From Halioglobus sp. (GTDB lineage Bacteria > Pseudomonadota > Gammaproteobacteria > Pseudomonadales > Halieaceae): 38,888 nucleotides of DNA. Under the pieces are notes generated by a model. The model was not told the origin of the DNA. It made no database searches and saw only the letters and a list, made by a program, of their open reading frames with translations. This document shows, in pieces, positions 16,589 through 25,734 of the stretch. How positions within the stretch are numbered: the stretch's first letter is position 1; every line of letters begins with the position of its first letter. The DNA is taken from the NCBI GenBank assembly GCA_020443345.1, contig JAGRIH010000042.1:1-38888 (forward strand). The letters run 5' to 3'. The position numbers and the translations under genes were made by a program.

Positions 16589-17437
16589 ATGGATACAATT
16601 TTTATATTTTTCCAGCGAATTGTGCCGCAGCACCTGCTGTCGCGCTGTACCGGCTGGCTGGCGCGGTTGCAGCGGCCGCGCTGGCTGAAGGACTGGGCAA
16701 TACGCACATTCATCGCCCACTACAGAGTCAATATGGAGGAGGCGGCAGAGCCCGATCCGCGCAGCTACGCCCACTTCAACGCCTTTTTTACCCGCGCCCT
16801 GCGCAGCGGTGCGCGACCGCTGGAGCAGGCGGACATCCTGTGTCCGGCCGATGGCACCATCAGTCAGTTGGGCGCGGTCGTGCAGGACCGCATTTTCCAG
16901 GCCAAGGGGCGTACCTACGACACCTGGGAACTGCTGGGGGGAGACGCCGTGCGCGCCGCCACCTTCCGCGACGGCCAATTCGTGACCATTTACCTGGCGC
17001 CGCGCGATTATCACCGGGTGCATATGCCCGTGGCCGGCCGGCTGCGCGCCACCCGCTACGTTCCCGGCGATCTGTTTTCAGTAAACACGCTTACCGCGAA
17101 CAGGGTCGACCGCCTGTTTGCCCGCAATGAGCGGCTGGTGTGCCACTTCGACACCGCGGCCGGCCCCATGGCCGTGATCCTGGTCGGGGCCATGGTGGTG
17201 GCCGGCATTGAGACCGTCTGGTCGGGCCAGGTGGCACCGCGGCCGCGTCAACCCGTGCACGTCGACTATGCAATGCTGCCGCAGTCGGTGGAACTGGCGC
17301 AGGGTGAGGAGATGGGGCGATTCAAACTGGGCTCCACGGTGATTGTGCTGTTTGGGCGCGACACCGTGAAGTGGCGCGAGTCATACATCGAGGGGACGCC
17401 GACGCGGTTGGGCGCGGCGCTGGGCAGCTTTCTCTAG
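16589..17437 (+). CDS. psd: Phosphatidylserine decarboxylase proenzyme
   Basis: The 282-residue precursor makes phosphatidylethanolamine from phosphatidylserine at the inner membrane. The self-cleavage site LGST is present with S249, which becomes the pyruvoyl group. The catalytic partners D88 (PADGT) and H144 (DYHRVHMP) occupy the places of E. coli D90 and H147. FSVNTLTANRV and LFARNERLVCHFDT are also typical. The N terminus lines up with the E. coli protein, supporting ATG 16589. No ribosome binding site is visible and a promoter ends 8 bases upstream, so the mRNA may be leaderless. It converges on rsgA with an 18-base gap. Confidence 0.95.
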   Translation: MDTIFIFFQRIVPQHLLSRCTGWLARLQRPRWLKDWAIRTFIAHYRVNMEEAAEPDPRSYAHFNAFFTRALRSGARPLEQADILCPADGTISQLGAVVQDRIFQAKGRTYDTWELLGGDAVRAATFRDGQFVTIYLAPRDYHRVHMPVAGRLRATRYVPGDLFSVNTLTANRVDRLFARNERLVCHFDTAAGPMAVILVGAMVVAGIETVWSGQVAPRPRQPVHVDYAMLPQSVELAQGEEMGRFKLGSTVIVLFGRDTVKWRESYIEGTPTRLGAALGSFL

Positions 17438-17455
17438 AGCATACCTCTGCTGCCG

Positions 17456-18469
17456 TCAGCTCTCCTCCAGGCTGGCTATGATGCCGCGGTAGCTGTCCAG
17501 CCGCGCCGGGCTGATGGCGCCCGCGCGGGCCGCCTGCAGTATCGCGCAACCCGGCTCGCGCCGGTGCTGGCAGTCGCGAAATCTGCAGTGTCCCAGCAGC
17601 GTGCGGAACTCGCGAAAACCCCACTCCACCTGCTCTCTGCGCATATGCCACAGGCCGAACTCGCGAATGCCGGGGGAGTCGATCAGGCTGCCGCCGGAGG
17701 GCAGGTGGTGCAGTTGCGCCGCGGTGGTGGTGTGCATGCCCTTGTTGCCGGTCTGCGACAGGGCGCCAACCCGCAGCGCCGCGTCGGGCAGCAGGGCGTT
17801 GATCAGCGAGGACTTGCCCACGCCCGACTGCCCCACGAACACGCTGATACGCCCCGCCAGGGTGGCGCGCAATTCCTCCAGGCCGCCGCGCCGGCTGCTG
17901 GTGTACAGCACGCGGTAGCCCAGCGTCGGATACACCGCCAGCAGGGTGTCGATCTGTTGCCGTCGCGCGCTGTCGCGCTGCAGCAGGTCGGTTTTGTTGA
18001 GTACGATGACCGGCTCTATCGCAATAGTTTCCGCTGCCACCAGGTAGCGGTCGATCAGGTTGGCATGGGGCTCCGGCAGCGGCGCAATGACCAGCATGAT
18101 CTGCTCGATATTGGCGGCGACGGGTTTGAGGCTGCCATAGGGGTCGGGGCGCGACAGCTCACTGTGGCGCTGCAGTTGCGCCACCACCACGCCGGCCGGG
18201 TCCCCGGCACACCACACTACGCGATCGCCGGTCACCAGCCCCTCCAGGTTGGCCCGCAGGTAACAGCGCCGGCGCTCGCCCCCCGCGCCTTCGACCTCCA
18301 CCTGCGTTCCAAAGTGCGCCGTTACCAGCCCCTCCTGCTCGGGCCCCAACTCGCCCGCGGACTGCATCTCACTGGTCGCGGCATCGCGTTTGCTGGCACG
18401 TTTGGCGCGCTCGGCCTGTATTTTCCCGATGCGCCAGGCCTGCTGCCGGGTGAGTCTGCGTTTGGACAT
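17456..18469 (-). CDS. rsgA: Small ribosomal subunit biogenesis GTPase RsgA
   Basis: The 337-residue protein is a late 30S-assembly GTPase with the family's circularly permuted motif order. An N-terminal OB fold is followed by G4 ([10 protein letters not shown]), then G1 ([16 protein letters not shown]), then G3 ([12 protein letters not shown]). A C-terminal zinc-binding region has C and H ligands in [15 protein letters not shown]. It begins with a basic [16 protein letters not shown] segment typical of proteobacterial RsgA. ATG 18469 is preferred over the GTG two codons upstream. In many relatives rsgA is divergent from and adjacent to orn; here an accessory cassette separates them. Confidence 0.95.
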   Translation of the reverse strand: MSKRRLTRQQAWRIGKIQAERAKRASKRDAATSEMQSAGELGPEQEGLVTAHFGTQVEVEGAGGERRRCYLRANLEGLVTGDRVVWCAGDPAGVVVAQLQRHSELSRPDPYGSLKPVAANIEQIMLVIAPLPEPHANLIDRYLVAAETIAIEPVIVLNKTDLLQRDSARRQQIDTLLAVYPTLGYRVLYTSSRRGGLEELRATLAGRISVFVGQSGVGKSSLINALLPDAALRVGALSQTGNKGMHTTTAAQLHHLPSGGSLIDSPGIREFGLWHMRREQVEWGFREFRTLLGHCRFRDCQHRREPGCAILQAARAGAISPARLDSYRGIIASLEES

Positions 18470-18550
18470 GCGCACATTATGGGGCAGTGTGGGACCCTGT
18501 CGAGCTTATTTGAAAAGTTCCGGTACGGGGAGGGGTTGCGGCCCGGCAGG

Positions 18551-19546
18551 CTAGCGATGCAGGGTTTGTGAGGGGTGCTCGCCAAATTTCTGCAGGTAGT
18601 ACCTGGCGAAGTCCCCCAGGTGATAAAAGCCCCAGCGCATGGCGGTGTCGGTGACTGTGGTGTTATCCGGCGAGACGTTGAGTAGTTGCTCGCGAACCCT
18701 GTCGAGTCGCGCCGCCCGGATGAAAGCCAGGGGGCCGCTGCCGGTGTGTTTGGCGAAGCTTTTTTGCAGTGCCCGGCAGCTTACGCCGGAGACCGCGGCC
18801 AGCTCGCTCATGACAATGGGCTTGTCGAGATTGGCGTGAATGTATTCCAGGGTAGTCCTGAGACTACTGGGCATCTTTCTAGTGTCATCGCGCATCCGGG
18901 GAATGGCATCGGCCACCGGCTGGTTTTCAATGGTCAGGGCAAGGCAGTACAGCATCAGGTTTTCAATCGCGTTGTGCGCACTGGGCACTCCCTTTTCCGT
19001 GCTCTGTGGGACGCTCTCACAGCAGTTGTAGAGCTGCCTGAGCAGTTCCTGAAAACTTTGGCCCAGGCCGCTGGTGGTGGACAGCAATAGCCTGCCCGAA
19101 GGTGGGGACTCAAGCCGGCGTCGGGACAGAAAAGGTTCCAGGCTGGCCGTGCCGACCCTTATCACAAGGGCCCGGGTATTATCCTGCCAGCAGTTGTCGG
19201 CACAGCTTCCCGGAAACTGGATGGACACAAACCCAGGATGGACCGCCAGGTTGCGGTTGGCGCTTCTGTTAACGATATGGCCCTGGATGGGTAACATGAG
19301 CTGAAAGGATTTGAGCGGCTCGGAAATCCCGCGGATTGCCGAACTAAAACTGCAGTTGTAAATCTCGCTCGAGTGCAACTTCAGGCGGCTAATCCTGAAC
19401 AAGGCCGACTTGCGCGGCCGTATATACGACCAGGCTCGCGGTTCTGTTTCCCGACAGTGGAAGGCCTCCAGTTCATCCAGGCGGCGGGTCGAGAGAAGGG
19501 GCGCAGTTGGCTGCGGCAGTTTATCGTGATTTGTCTGACTGAGCAT
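18551..19546 (-). CDS. AraC-family transcriptional regulator
   Basis: The 331-residue protein has an N-terminal ligand-sensing domain of the AraC-binding type seen in regulators of aromatic-compound genes (KSFQLMLPIQGHIVN). Its C-terminal double helix-turn-helix domain starts near residue 230 (YIHANLDKPIVMSELAAVSG, then SCRALQKSFAKHTGSGPLAF, then AMRWGFYHLGDFARYY). The start at 19546 follows GGAAG at 6-base spacing; ATG 19573 is an alternative. It is transcribed away from ubiD, so it probably controls the ubiD-TonB receptor-MFS genes from the shared 190-base gap. Inducer unknown. Confidence 0.88.
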   Translation of the reverse strand: MLSQTNHDKLPQPTAPLLSTRRLDELEAFHCRETEPRAWSYIRPRKSALFRISRLKLHSSEIYNCSFSSAIRGISEPLKSFQLMLPIQGHIVNRSANRNLAVHPGFVSIQFPGSCADNCWQDNTRALVIRVGTASLEPFLSRRRLESPPSGRLLLSTTSGLGQSFQELLRQLYNCCESVPQSTEKGVPSAHNAIENLMLYCLALTIENQPVADAIPRMRDDTRKMPSSLRTTLEYIHANLDKPIVMSELAAVSGVSCRALQKSFAKHTGSGPLAFIRAARLDRVREQLLNVSPDNTTVTDTAMRWGFYHLGDFARYYLQKFGEHPSQTLHR

Positions 19547-19635
19547 ACTCGTCTTCCACGCACAGCGGAGCATGTTTTGCGTTTAGAGTAGCACACATCG
19601 CGGGGTTGCAGTCGCGTGAGCCAGGGCCAACTATA

Positions 19636-19652
19636 TACAATGCAAAGTTGTA
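19636..19652. promoter_or_regulatory. Candidate operator in the araC-type/ubiD gap
   Basis: TACAA at 19636-19640 and TTGTA at 19648-19652 form a small dyad in an AT-rich stretch about 85 bases before the UbiD start. AraC-family proteins more often bind direct repeats, so this could be unrelated. I found no clear promoter hexamers in this gap. Confidence 0.25.
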
Positions 19653-19736
19653 GTACGCGTTCTCGATAGGCCGTTTCGCTAATGCGATAGACGCGAAATT
19701 CGCCGACGAACGACAATAAGCCGCGTTGTGCCAAAT

Positions 19737-21362
19737 ATGAGTCGAGCTATGTCAGAATGCACTGGAGACACCGACTGGAAGCCCCGTGAAACCAGCGATT
19801 TTCGCGAGTGGTTGCAATTATTGGAGGACCACGGCGAGTTGAAGCGCATTGCCGCCCAGGTTGATTGGAACCTCGAATTGAGTGCCGTGACACGGGTCAA
19901 CCTGGCGCAGCAGGGCCCCGGCCTGCTGTTTGAGAATATCAAGGACTACGGGAGCAGTTTTTGCAACACGATGGCGACGTGCACGGCCAGCAATGGTCGT
20001 CATGTTCGCCTCATGCTCGGGATGTCCAGACAGGCGAGTGACCGGGAAGTGGTGCGGGAACTGCGCAGTCGTTTCGACCGGCCGGTGCAACCGGTAGCGG
20101 TACAGACGGGGCCGGTGAAGGACAACATCCTGAGAGGCGATGCGATCGACCTGGAGAAGTTTCCCGTGCCCTTCTGGAACAAGACGGATGGGGGGCGCTA
20201 CATCGATACCTTCGGCGCGGTAGTGACCCGGGACCCCGATATGGGCCAGTTCAACGTAGGTATCTACCGGGGCATGATGCTGGGCAGGAATCGCATCGGC
20301 AAGCTGATCGTACCCAGTCAGCACTGGGGTGCTCACTATGCGAAGCACGGAAACCGCCGTGCGCAAATGCCGGTGGCGGTAGTTTTCGGCGCGCACGATA
20401 TCGTACCCCTGTGCGCGGCGACGCCATTTGCCAGGGACATCTGTGAATACGACATGATGGGCGCGGTTTTGGGGCAGCCCGTGGCCCTGGTCAAGTGTGA
20501 AACGCACGACCTGATGGTGCCGGCCAGTGCGGAAATCGTTATCGAGGGCTTTATTTCGCCCGATCCCGAGACTTTCGAGATGGAGGGTCCCTTCGCCGAG
20601 TACCCTGGTTACACCGGGGGCAAACCCTCGCCCAAGCCGGTGCTTCAGGTTTCCTGTATTACCCATCGCGACAAGCCTATTTTTCGCGGTGCCCAGGAAG
20701 GTGCGCGGCCAGGTTTTCCCAGTGAAGATTCGGCGATTTGTGCCTACCTTTGGTCCGCGGCCGCGTGGCAGGTGGTGGAGCGCCAGGGGGTCGGTGGTGT
20801 GACCGATTTCTGGCTGCCGCCCGTGGTGACGGGCACGAACGCAGTGATACAGATCAACAAGCGCTACCATGGACATGCCCAACAGGTGGCAGCGGCGCTG
20901 TGGGGTAACAGCAGCTCTACCTTCTTCTACAAGAATGTCACCGTGGTCGAGGAGGATATCGACATACGCAATCGCGAGGCGCTGGAATGGGCGATAACAT
21001 TCCGCATGGACGCGGGCGATGGCCAGTTGGTCACTTACGGCCCCACGCCCGGTTCACCGCTGGATCCCTCGGTGGCGCAGGAGTACCAGAATCCCAAGAA
21101 ATACGGCGCGGCCTGTTGGACGCGCGTGCTGTTCGATGCCACGCGCAGTTGGAAGTTCGATCCCAATCCGCTTTGGGGTGGCAGACGCTTTGCACCGGTA
21201 GCCGTGATGCCGTCGGACGTGGAGGCGCAGGTATGTGCCAGGTGGTCCGAATACGGTATTTCCGATAGCTATCTGGATGATTCGCAGCGCGATATGCTGA
21301 CCTACTCGGTACTGTCACGACAACACCCTCAGTGGAGTCCATTTACGGAAGATCCGGACTGA
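19737..21362 (+). CDS. UbiD-family (prenylated-FMN-dependent) decarboxylase
   Basis: The 541-residue protein belongs to the UbiD superfamily, which decarboxylates (or carboxylates) aromatic and alpha,beta-unsaturated acids using prenylated FMN. The N terminus has DFREWLQLLEDHGELKRI. The cofactor-site region has GMMLGRNRIGKLIV and QHWGAHYAKH. The catalytic acid pair lies in EMEGPFAEYPGYTG, with the two glutamates five residues apart. No UbiX-type prenyltransferase is in the window. Length and context (receptor and transporter downstream, AraC regulator divergent) suggest a catabolic member rather than ubiquinone-pathway UbiD. The start is uncertain: ATG 19737 was chosen, with GTG 19728 and ATG 19749 possible. 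Confidence 0.88.
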   Translation: MSRAMSECTGDTDWKPRETSDFREWLQLLEDHGELKRIAAQVDWNLELSAVTRVNLAQQGPGLLFENIKDYGSSFCNTMATCTASNGRHVRLMLGMSRQASDREVVRELRSRFDRPVQPVAVQTGPVKDNILRGDAIDLEKFPVPFWNKTDGGRYIDTFGAVVTRDPDMGQFNVGIYRGMMLGRNRIGKLIVPSQHWGAHYAKHGNRRAQMPVAVVFGAHDIVPLCAATPFARDICEYDMMGAVLGQPVALVKCETHDLMVPASAEIVIEGFISPDPETFEMEGPFAEYPGYTGGKPSPKPVLQVSCITHRDKPIFRGAQEGARPGFPSEDSAICAYLWSAAAWQVVERQGVGGVTDFWLPPVVTGTNAVIQINKRYHGHAQQVAAALWGNSSSTFFYKNVTVVEEDIDIRNREALEWAITFRMDAGDGQLVTYGPTPGSPLDPSVAQEYQNPKKYGAACWTRVLFDATRSWKFDPNPLWGGRRFAPVAVMPSDVEAQVCARWSEYGISDSYLDDSQRDMLTYSVLSRQHPQWSPFTEDPD

Positions 21363-21410
21363 CTTTACCCGTACCTAATGAGTTTTCGACGAGAACAGGA
21401 GATAACAAAA

Positions 21411-23726
21411 ATGATCGACATCAGGAAACGTTTCAATCCCGCCCGCTCGATGCTGGTCCACAGCCTGTGGCTGGCACCGCTGGCGCTGCCGGTCTGGGCG
21501 CTCGAGAGTTCGGCCAGCAAGGGCTTTGCGCTGGAGGAGGTTGTAATCACCGCGCGCAAGCGGGCGGAGAGCCTGCAGGATGCGCCGCTGGCAGTATCGG
21601 CGTATACCGCCGACGAGATGCGGGTGCGCCAGATAAGCGCCTCCGACCAGTTGGCGGACATTACTCCCAATCTGACATTTGATGCCTTTGCGCCGTCATC
21701 CGGGACAGGGTCGTCATCGATGATATTTATACGGGGCATCGGGCAGACGGATTTTTCGGCAGTTACCGACCCCGGCGTGGGGCTTTACATCGATGGCGTT
21801 TACCTGTCGCGGTCCATCGGTGGCTCCCTGGATTTCCTGGAGTTGGAGCGCATCGAGGTATTGAAGGGTCCGCAGGGCACGCTGTTCGGGCGCAACACGA
21901 TCGGCGGCGCGGTGCTGCTGTACACCGAGAAGCCGGGCGAGCAGTTTGGCGGCAATGCCCAGGTAGAGGTGGGCACTGACCAACTGCTCAATCTTACCGC
22001 CAATCTCAACCTGCCGCTGGCTGACAACCTGCTGAGCAAGGTCAGCGTGAACCGCCGCACCCGCGACGGCTACGTCGAGCGGGTGTATGGCGGCAGCGAC
22101 CTGGGCGAGGACGATGTGCTGGCCGGCCGGGCGGCGCTGCTGTGGAACCCCACCACGTCACTGGAGCTGTATCTGACTGGGGACTACACCCGCGAGCGTG
22201 AAAATGGCGTGCCCATGGTGTCGCTGGGTATCAACGACCAGCAGACCTTTGCCCACATCGCCAATGTCTTCGATGCGCCCGATTGTTTTTTGCGGCCGCC
22301 GCCGGCGCCCCCCGGGCCAGGCCGCGACACGGGTGACGATCCGGCCTGCGCCAATGACACGGCCTATCTGGGCAACTACAAGAATGGAGAAACCCTGCAA
22401 ACCAAGGCGGATCTCGACCATTGGGGGCTGGCCCTGACGGCGAGCTGGGAAGCCAACGACTGGTTGAGCGTCAAGTCGATAACCGCCTACCGCGATATCG
22501 ACGCCGACATCGTTTCGGCTGGAGACCAGAGTCCCTTTGTGATTTTTCACCGCGCAGACCAGTTCGAGCACAAGCAGTTCAGCCAGGAAGTGCAGTTCAG
22601 CGGCATGGCATTGAAAGATTCGGTCAAATGGATGTTGGGCCTGTATTACTTTGAGGAACAGGCGGACAACCCCAACCCGGTCATGTTCCCTTCGTTCATC
22701 GGTGCTTTTCTCAGTGGCGGAAAGACGGACAACGACAACGTTGCGACGTTTGGTCAGGTTACATGGGATGTCACGCAGAGCTGGCATATCACCGGGGGCT
22801 TGCGTTATACGGATGAAACCAAGCGCTTCGACCCCTATTCCTATATTCCCGAGGGCGCCACCTATTTTAACCCGGCGGACGGCAGGTTGATGCCGGGTGA
22901 CAGACTGGTGCCGGAGGGCGAGGTGGAAGTGGGTTTCGATGACTGGACCCCGATGCTGAATATCGCCTATGACGTATCGGATGACGCCATGGTATACGCC
23001 TCCTATTCGGAGGGTTTCAAGAGCGGTGGCTTCGACCAGCGCTATAACCAGATTTTCCCCGAAGTGTCCTCTTTTGAGCCAGAAGAAGCGACCACCTGGG
23101 AACTGGGTATCAAATCCAACTGGCTTGACAGTAGATTGCGCATTAACGCGGCGGCATTTTTTACCGACTACGAGAACCTGCACCTGATTATTCGAGAGGG
23201 TTTTGCCCCCATAACTTTCAACGGGGGCGAAGCGGAAATCAAGGGTTTTGAAATCGAGTCTAATTTTGTACCCAGCCAGTCCTGGTTGTTGCAACTGGCA
23301 GTGGGTTATATCGATGCCGAGTATACGAAGCTGTCCGAGGAGGTGCTGGAGAAGAGCCCGATTCGCGAGGATTTCACCCTGGCGCAGACGCCGGAATGGT
23401 CGGCCAACGCCGGCGTGGCATACACCGCCGAAGTGGGGGACTGGGGTTCCCTCACGCCGCGGATCGACTGGGTTTACAAGAGCAAAGTGTATAACGATAC
23501 GATCAACACGCCGCAGTTAAAGGCCGATTCCTACGATTTGATCAACGTCGCCGTGGTTTTTCAGAGCGCCGGGGGTGTATGGGACCTGGTGCTGGCCGCT
23601 CGCAACCTGACCGACGAGGATTACCTGATAGCGGGCAACTCCGCGTACGACACCGGGGCATCGTATATCGAGGGGGTATTTGACCGCGGCAGGCAGTGGA
23701 CGTTCTCTGCCAAGTACAATTTCTGA
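21411..23726 (+). CDS. TonB-dependent outer-membrane receptor
   Basis: The 771-residue protein has a signal peptide (cleavage near VWA-LES) followed by EEVVITARKRAESLQDAPLA, the usual start of a TonB-dependent plug. The plug continues with FIRGIGQTDFS, YIDGVYLSRS and RIEVLKGPQGTLFGRN. About 600 residues of barrel strands follow, ending in the aromatic C terminus FSAKYNF needed for barrel assembly. It should take up a scarce or bulky compound across the outer membrane. AGGAGA lies 8 bases before the ATG. It lies 48 bases after ubiD and very close to the MFS gene, so the three probably form one operon. Substrate unknown; nothing indicates a siderophore. Confidence 0.92.
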   Translation: MIDIRKRFNPARSMLVHSLWLAPLALPVWALESSASKGFALEEVVITARKRAESLQDAPLAVSAYTADEMRVRQISASDQLADITPNLTFDAFAPSSGTGSSSMIFIRGIGQTDFSAVTDPGVGLYIDGVYLSRSIGGSLDFLELERIEVLKGPQGTLFGRNTIGGAVLLYTEKPGEQFGGNAQVEVGTDQLLNLTANLNLPLADNLLSKVSVNRRTRDGYVERVYGGSDLGEDDVLAGRAALLWNPTTSLELYLTGDYTRERENGVPMVSLGINDQQTFAHIANVFDAPDCFLRPPPAPPGPGRDTGDDPACANDTAYLGNYKNGETLQTKADLDHWGLALTASWEANDWLSVKSITAYRDIDADIVSAGDQSPFVIFHRADQFEHKQFSQEVQFSGMALKDSVKWMLGLYYFEEQADNPNPVMFPSFIGAFLSGGKTDNDNVATFGQVTWDVTQSWHITGGLRYTDETKRFDPYSYIPEGATYFNPADGRLMPGDRLVPEGEVEVGFDDWTPMLNIAYDVSDDAMVYASYSEGFKSGGFDQRYNQIFPEVSSFEPEEATTWELGIKSNWLDSRLRINAAAFFTDYENLHLIIREGFAPITFNGGEAEIKGFEIESNFVPSQSWLLQLAVGYIDAEYTKLSEEVLEKSPIREDFTLAQTPEWSANAGVAYTAEVGDWGSLTPRIDWVYKSKVYNDTINTPQLKADSYDLINVAVVFQSAGGVWDLVLAARNLTDEDYLIAGNSAYDTGASYIEGVFDRGRQWTFSAKYNF

Positions 23727-23754
23727 CGCCGTCCAGGCCGTAGCGGCCACCGCG

Positions 23755-25080
23755 GTGACAACCCATACAACCAGTCGCGACGGCGCGGCATGGCCCGCGC
23801 CTGCACTCGGCTGGTACGCGGTGGCCGTCCTGACGCTGGCGTATATTTTTTCTTTCATTGATCGCACCATTCTGGCACTACTGGTACAGCCGATACAAGC
23901 GGACCTGGGGTTGACGGACACGCAGATCGGTATCCTGCACGGCTTTGCTTTCGCTATTTTCTACACGCTGATGGGGCTGCCCATTGCGTGGCTGGCCGAT
24001 CGCAAGCGGCGCAACCTGATTATCGCTGCGGGTGTCCTGGTGTGGAGCCTGATGACTGCCGCCTGCGGTTTTGCGCGCAGCTTCTGGCAGCTCTTTCTCG
24101 CGCGGGTCGGTGTGGGCGTCGGGGAGGCGGCCCTGTCGCCGCCGGCCTATTCGATGATCGCAGATTATTTTCCGCCGGAACGCCTGGGGCGACCGCTGGG
24201 GGTGTATTCCTCCGGCATCTACTTCGGTGCCGGCTTGGCGTTTATCGTCGGCGGTGGCGTGGTGCAGTTCTTCAGCAGCGTATCGCACCTTTCCGTGCCA
24301 CTGTTGGGAGAAGTGGCCGCGTGGCAACTCGCATTTATCGCCGTGGGCCTGCCCGGCATCCTGGTGGCGCTGCTCGTGTTGACAGTCCGGGAACCACTGC
24401 GGCGCGGGGATTCCAGCGCTGTCGTCGGAGACTGCGGTGGATTAAAACCGCTGATACACTGGATCGGCACCAGGAAAGGCGCTCTGGGCGCACATATGTT
24501 CGGCTTCGCCTTTATCGGGCTGCCCGTGCAGGCCGTTATCGCCTGGGCGCCCACCTACCTGATTCGCTCATTTGGCTTCAGCCCGGGGCAGGCCGGCCTG
24601 GCTCTGGGTGTCCTCGCGCTGACCTTTGGAGCTGCGGGCATGGTTGCCGGGGGCTGGCTGACCGACTGGTTTCGCGGGCGCGGTCGCGCCGACGCGCCGC
24701 TGCGCACCGGGTTGGTCGCCGCTGTTTGCGCCACGCCTTTCGCTGCCACGGCGACCCTCGCACCCTCCTGGACCCTCTCCCTGGCCCTGCTCGGGCCGCT
24801 GATGTTCTTTGTCAGTTGCGGTATCGGCGCGGCGCCCACCGGGCTGCAGTTAATCACACCGAACCGGCTACGGGCCCAGGTATCGGCGCTGTTCATGCTG
24901 GTGTTGAATCTCATCGCCACCGGTTGTGGGCCGGCCTTCACCGCTGTTGCCACCGACTATGTTTTTTACGACAGCGCCGCGGTCGGTGCCTCCATCGCGC
25001 TGGTCTGCGGTATTGCAGCCCCCGTGTCCGCATTGATATTTGTCATCGGCTTGAAACCCTACGCCCGCGCAAGCGCGTAA
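23755..25080 (+). CDS. Major facilitator superfamily transporter
   Basis: The 441-residue protein has the 12-helix pattern of MFS carriers. The first helix (WYAVAVLTLAYIFSFIDR) carries the acidic residue seen in organic-anion carriers, and the A-loop GLPIAWLADRKRRNLI sits between helices 2 and 3. GEAALSPPAYSMIADYFP follows in helix 4. This helix 1 signature is common in carriers of aromatic acids and hexuronates. The GTG at 23755 is used here; a TTG at 23680 in the same frame overlaps the receptor gene and has AGGGGG too close upstream. It likely imports the compound that UbiD acts on, or exports a product. Confidence 0.85.
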   Translation: MTTHTTSRDGAAWPAPALGWYAVAVLTLAYIFSFIDRTILALLVQPIQADLGLTDTQIGILHGFAFAIFYTLMGLPIAWLADRKRRNLIIAAGVLVWSLMTAACGFARSFWQLFLARVGVGVGEAALSPPAYSMIADYFPPERLGRPLGVYSSGIYFGAGLAFIVGGGVVQFFSSVSHLSVPLLGEVAAWQLAFIAVGLPGILVALLVLTVREPLRRGDSSAVVGDCGGLKPLIHWIGTRKGALGAHMFGFAFIGLPVQAVIAWAPTYLIRSFGFSPGQAGLALGVLALTFGAAGMVAGGWLTDWFRGRGRADAPLRTGLVAAVCATPFAATATLAPSWTLSLALLGPLMFFVSCGIGAAPTGLQLITPNRLRAQVSALFMLVLNLIATGCGPAFTAVATDYVFYDSAAVGASIALVCGIAAPVSALIFVIGLKPYARASA

Positions 25081-25157
25081 CCCCGCCAAAGCGACAGTAG
25101 CCCCGGTGTCGGGATTTGCTACACTGCCGGTTCGCTTGATTGCCGGGGGAAACCACC

Positions 25158-25718
25158 ATGCCAAACGCCGACAACCTGATCTGGGTGGATATGGAGATGA
25201 CCGGGCTGGACCCCGACCGGGACCGGGTTATCGAAATCGCTACGATCGTAACCGACAGCGACCTGAACACCCTGGCCGAGGGGCCGGTGATCGCGGTGCA
25301 CCAGGCCGACGCGGTGCTGGCCGCTATGGATGAGTGGAACACCACCCACCACACCCGCTCGGGACTGGTGGAGCGGGTCAAGGCCAGCGCGTACGATGAA
25401 CAGCGCGCGGCGGCGCAGACCCTGGAATTTCTGGCACAGTGGACGCAGCCCGGCGCATCCCCCATGTGCGGCAATACCATCTGCCAGGACCGACGCTTCA
25501 TGGTGCGCCACCTGCCGCAACTGGAAGCCCATTTTCACTACCGCAATCTGGATGTCAGCACGCTCAAGATCCTGATGCAGCGCTGGCGCCCGGATCTGGA
25601 GGCGGGTATCGCCAAGACCTCGACCCACCTGGCGCTGGACGATATCCGCGAGTCCATCGCCGAGATGCGCTACTACCGCGAACACTTTTTGCGGCTGGAT
25701 GTCAGCGCGGCTACTTAG
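25158..25718 (+). CDS. orn: Oligoribonuclease
   Basis: The 186-residue DEDDh exonuclease degrades dinucleotides and very short RNAs, the last step of RNA decay; in relatives it also clears pGpG from cyclic-di-GMP breakdown. D11 and E13 are in [12 protein letters not shown]. Later motifs are [12 protein letters not shown] and [19 protein letters not shown] 25158 follows GGGGGA at 7-base spacing. Its TAG stop lies in a 10-bp tandem repeat shared with the end of the convergent queG gene, six bases away. Confidence 0.96.
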   Translation: MPNADNLIWVDMEMTGLDPDRDRVIEIATIVTDSDLNTLAEGPVIAVHQADAVLAAMDEWNTTHHTRSGLVERVKASAYDEQRAAAQTLEFLAQWTQPGASPMCGNTICQDRRFMVRHLPQLEAHFHYRNLDVSTLKILMQRWRPDLEAGIAKTSTHLALDDIRESIAEMRYYREHFLRLDVSAAT

Positions 25719-25734
25719 GGTTCGTTAGGGTTCG
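25715..25734. repeat. Perfect tandem 10-bp repeat covering the orn and queG stop codons
   Basis: TTAGGGTTCG occurs twice back to back. The first unit contains the orn TAG stop and the second contains the reverse complement of the queG TAA stop. The flanking ACTTAGGGTTCGT resembles the ACTTAGGGGTTCGT inner end of the foldback repeat at 8290-8303, but the terminal repeat itself is not present. Confidence 0.6.
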
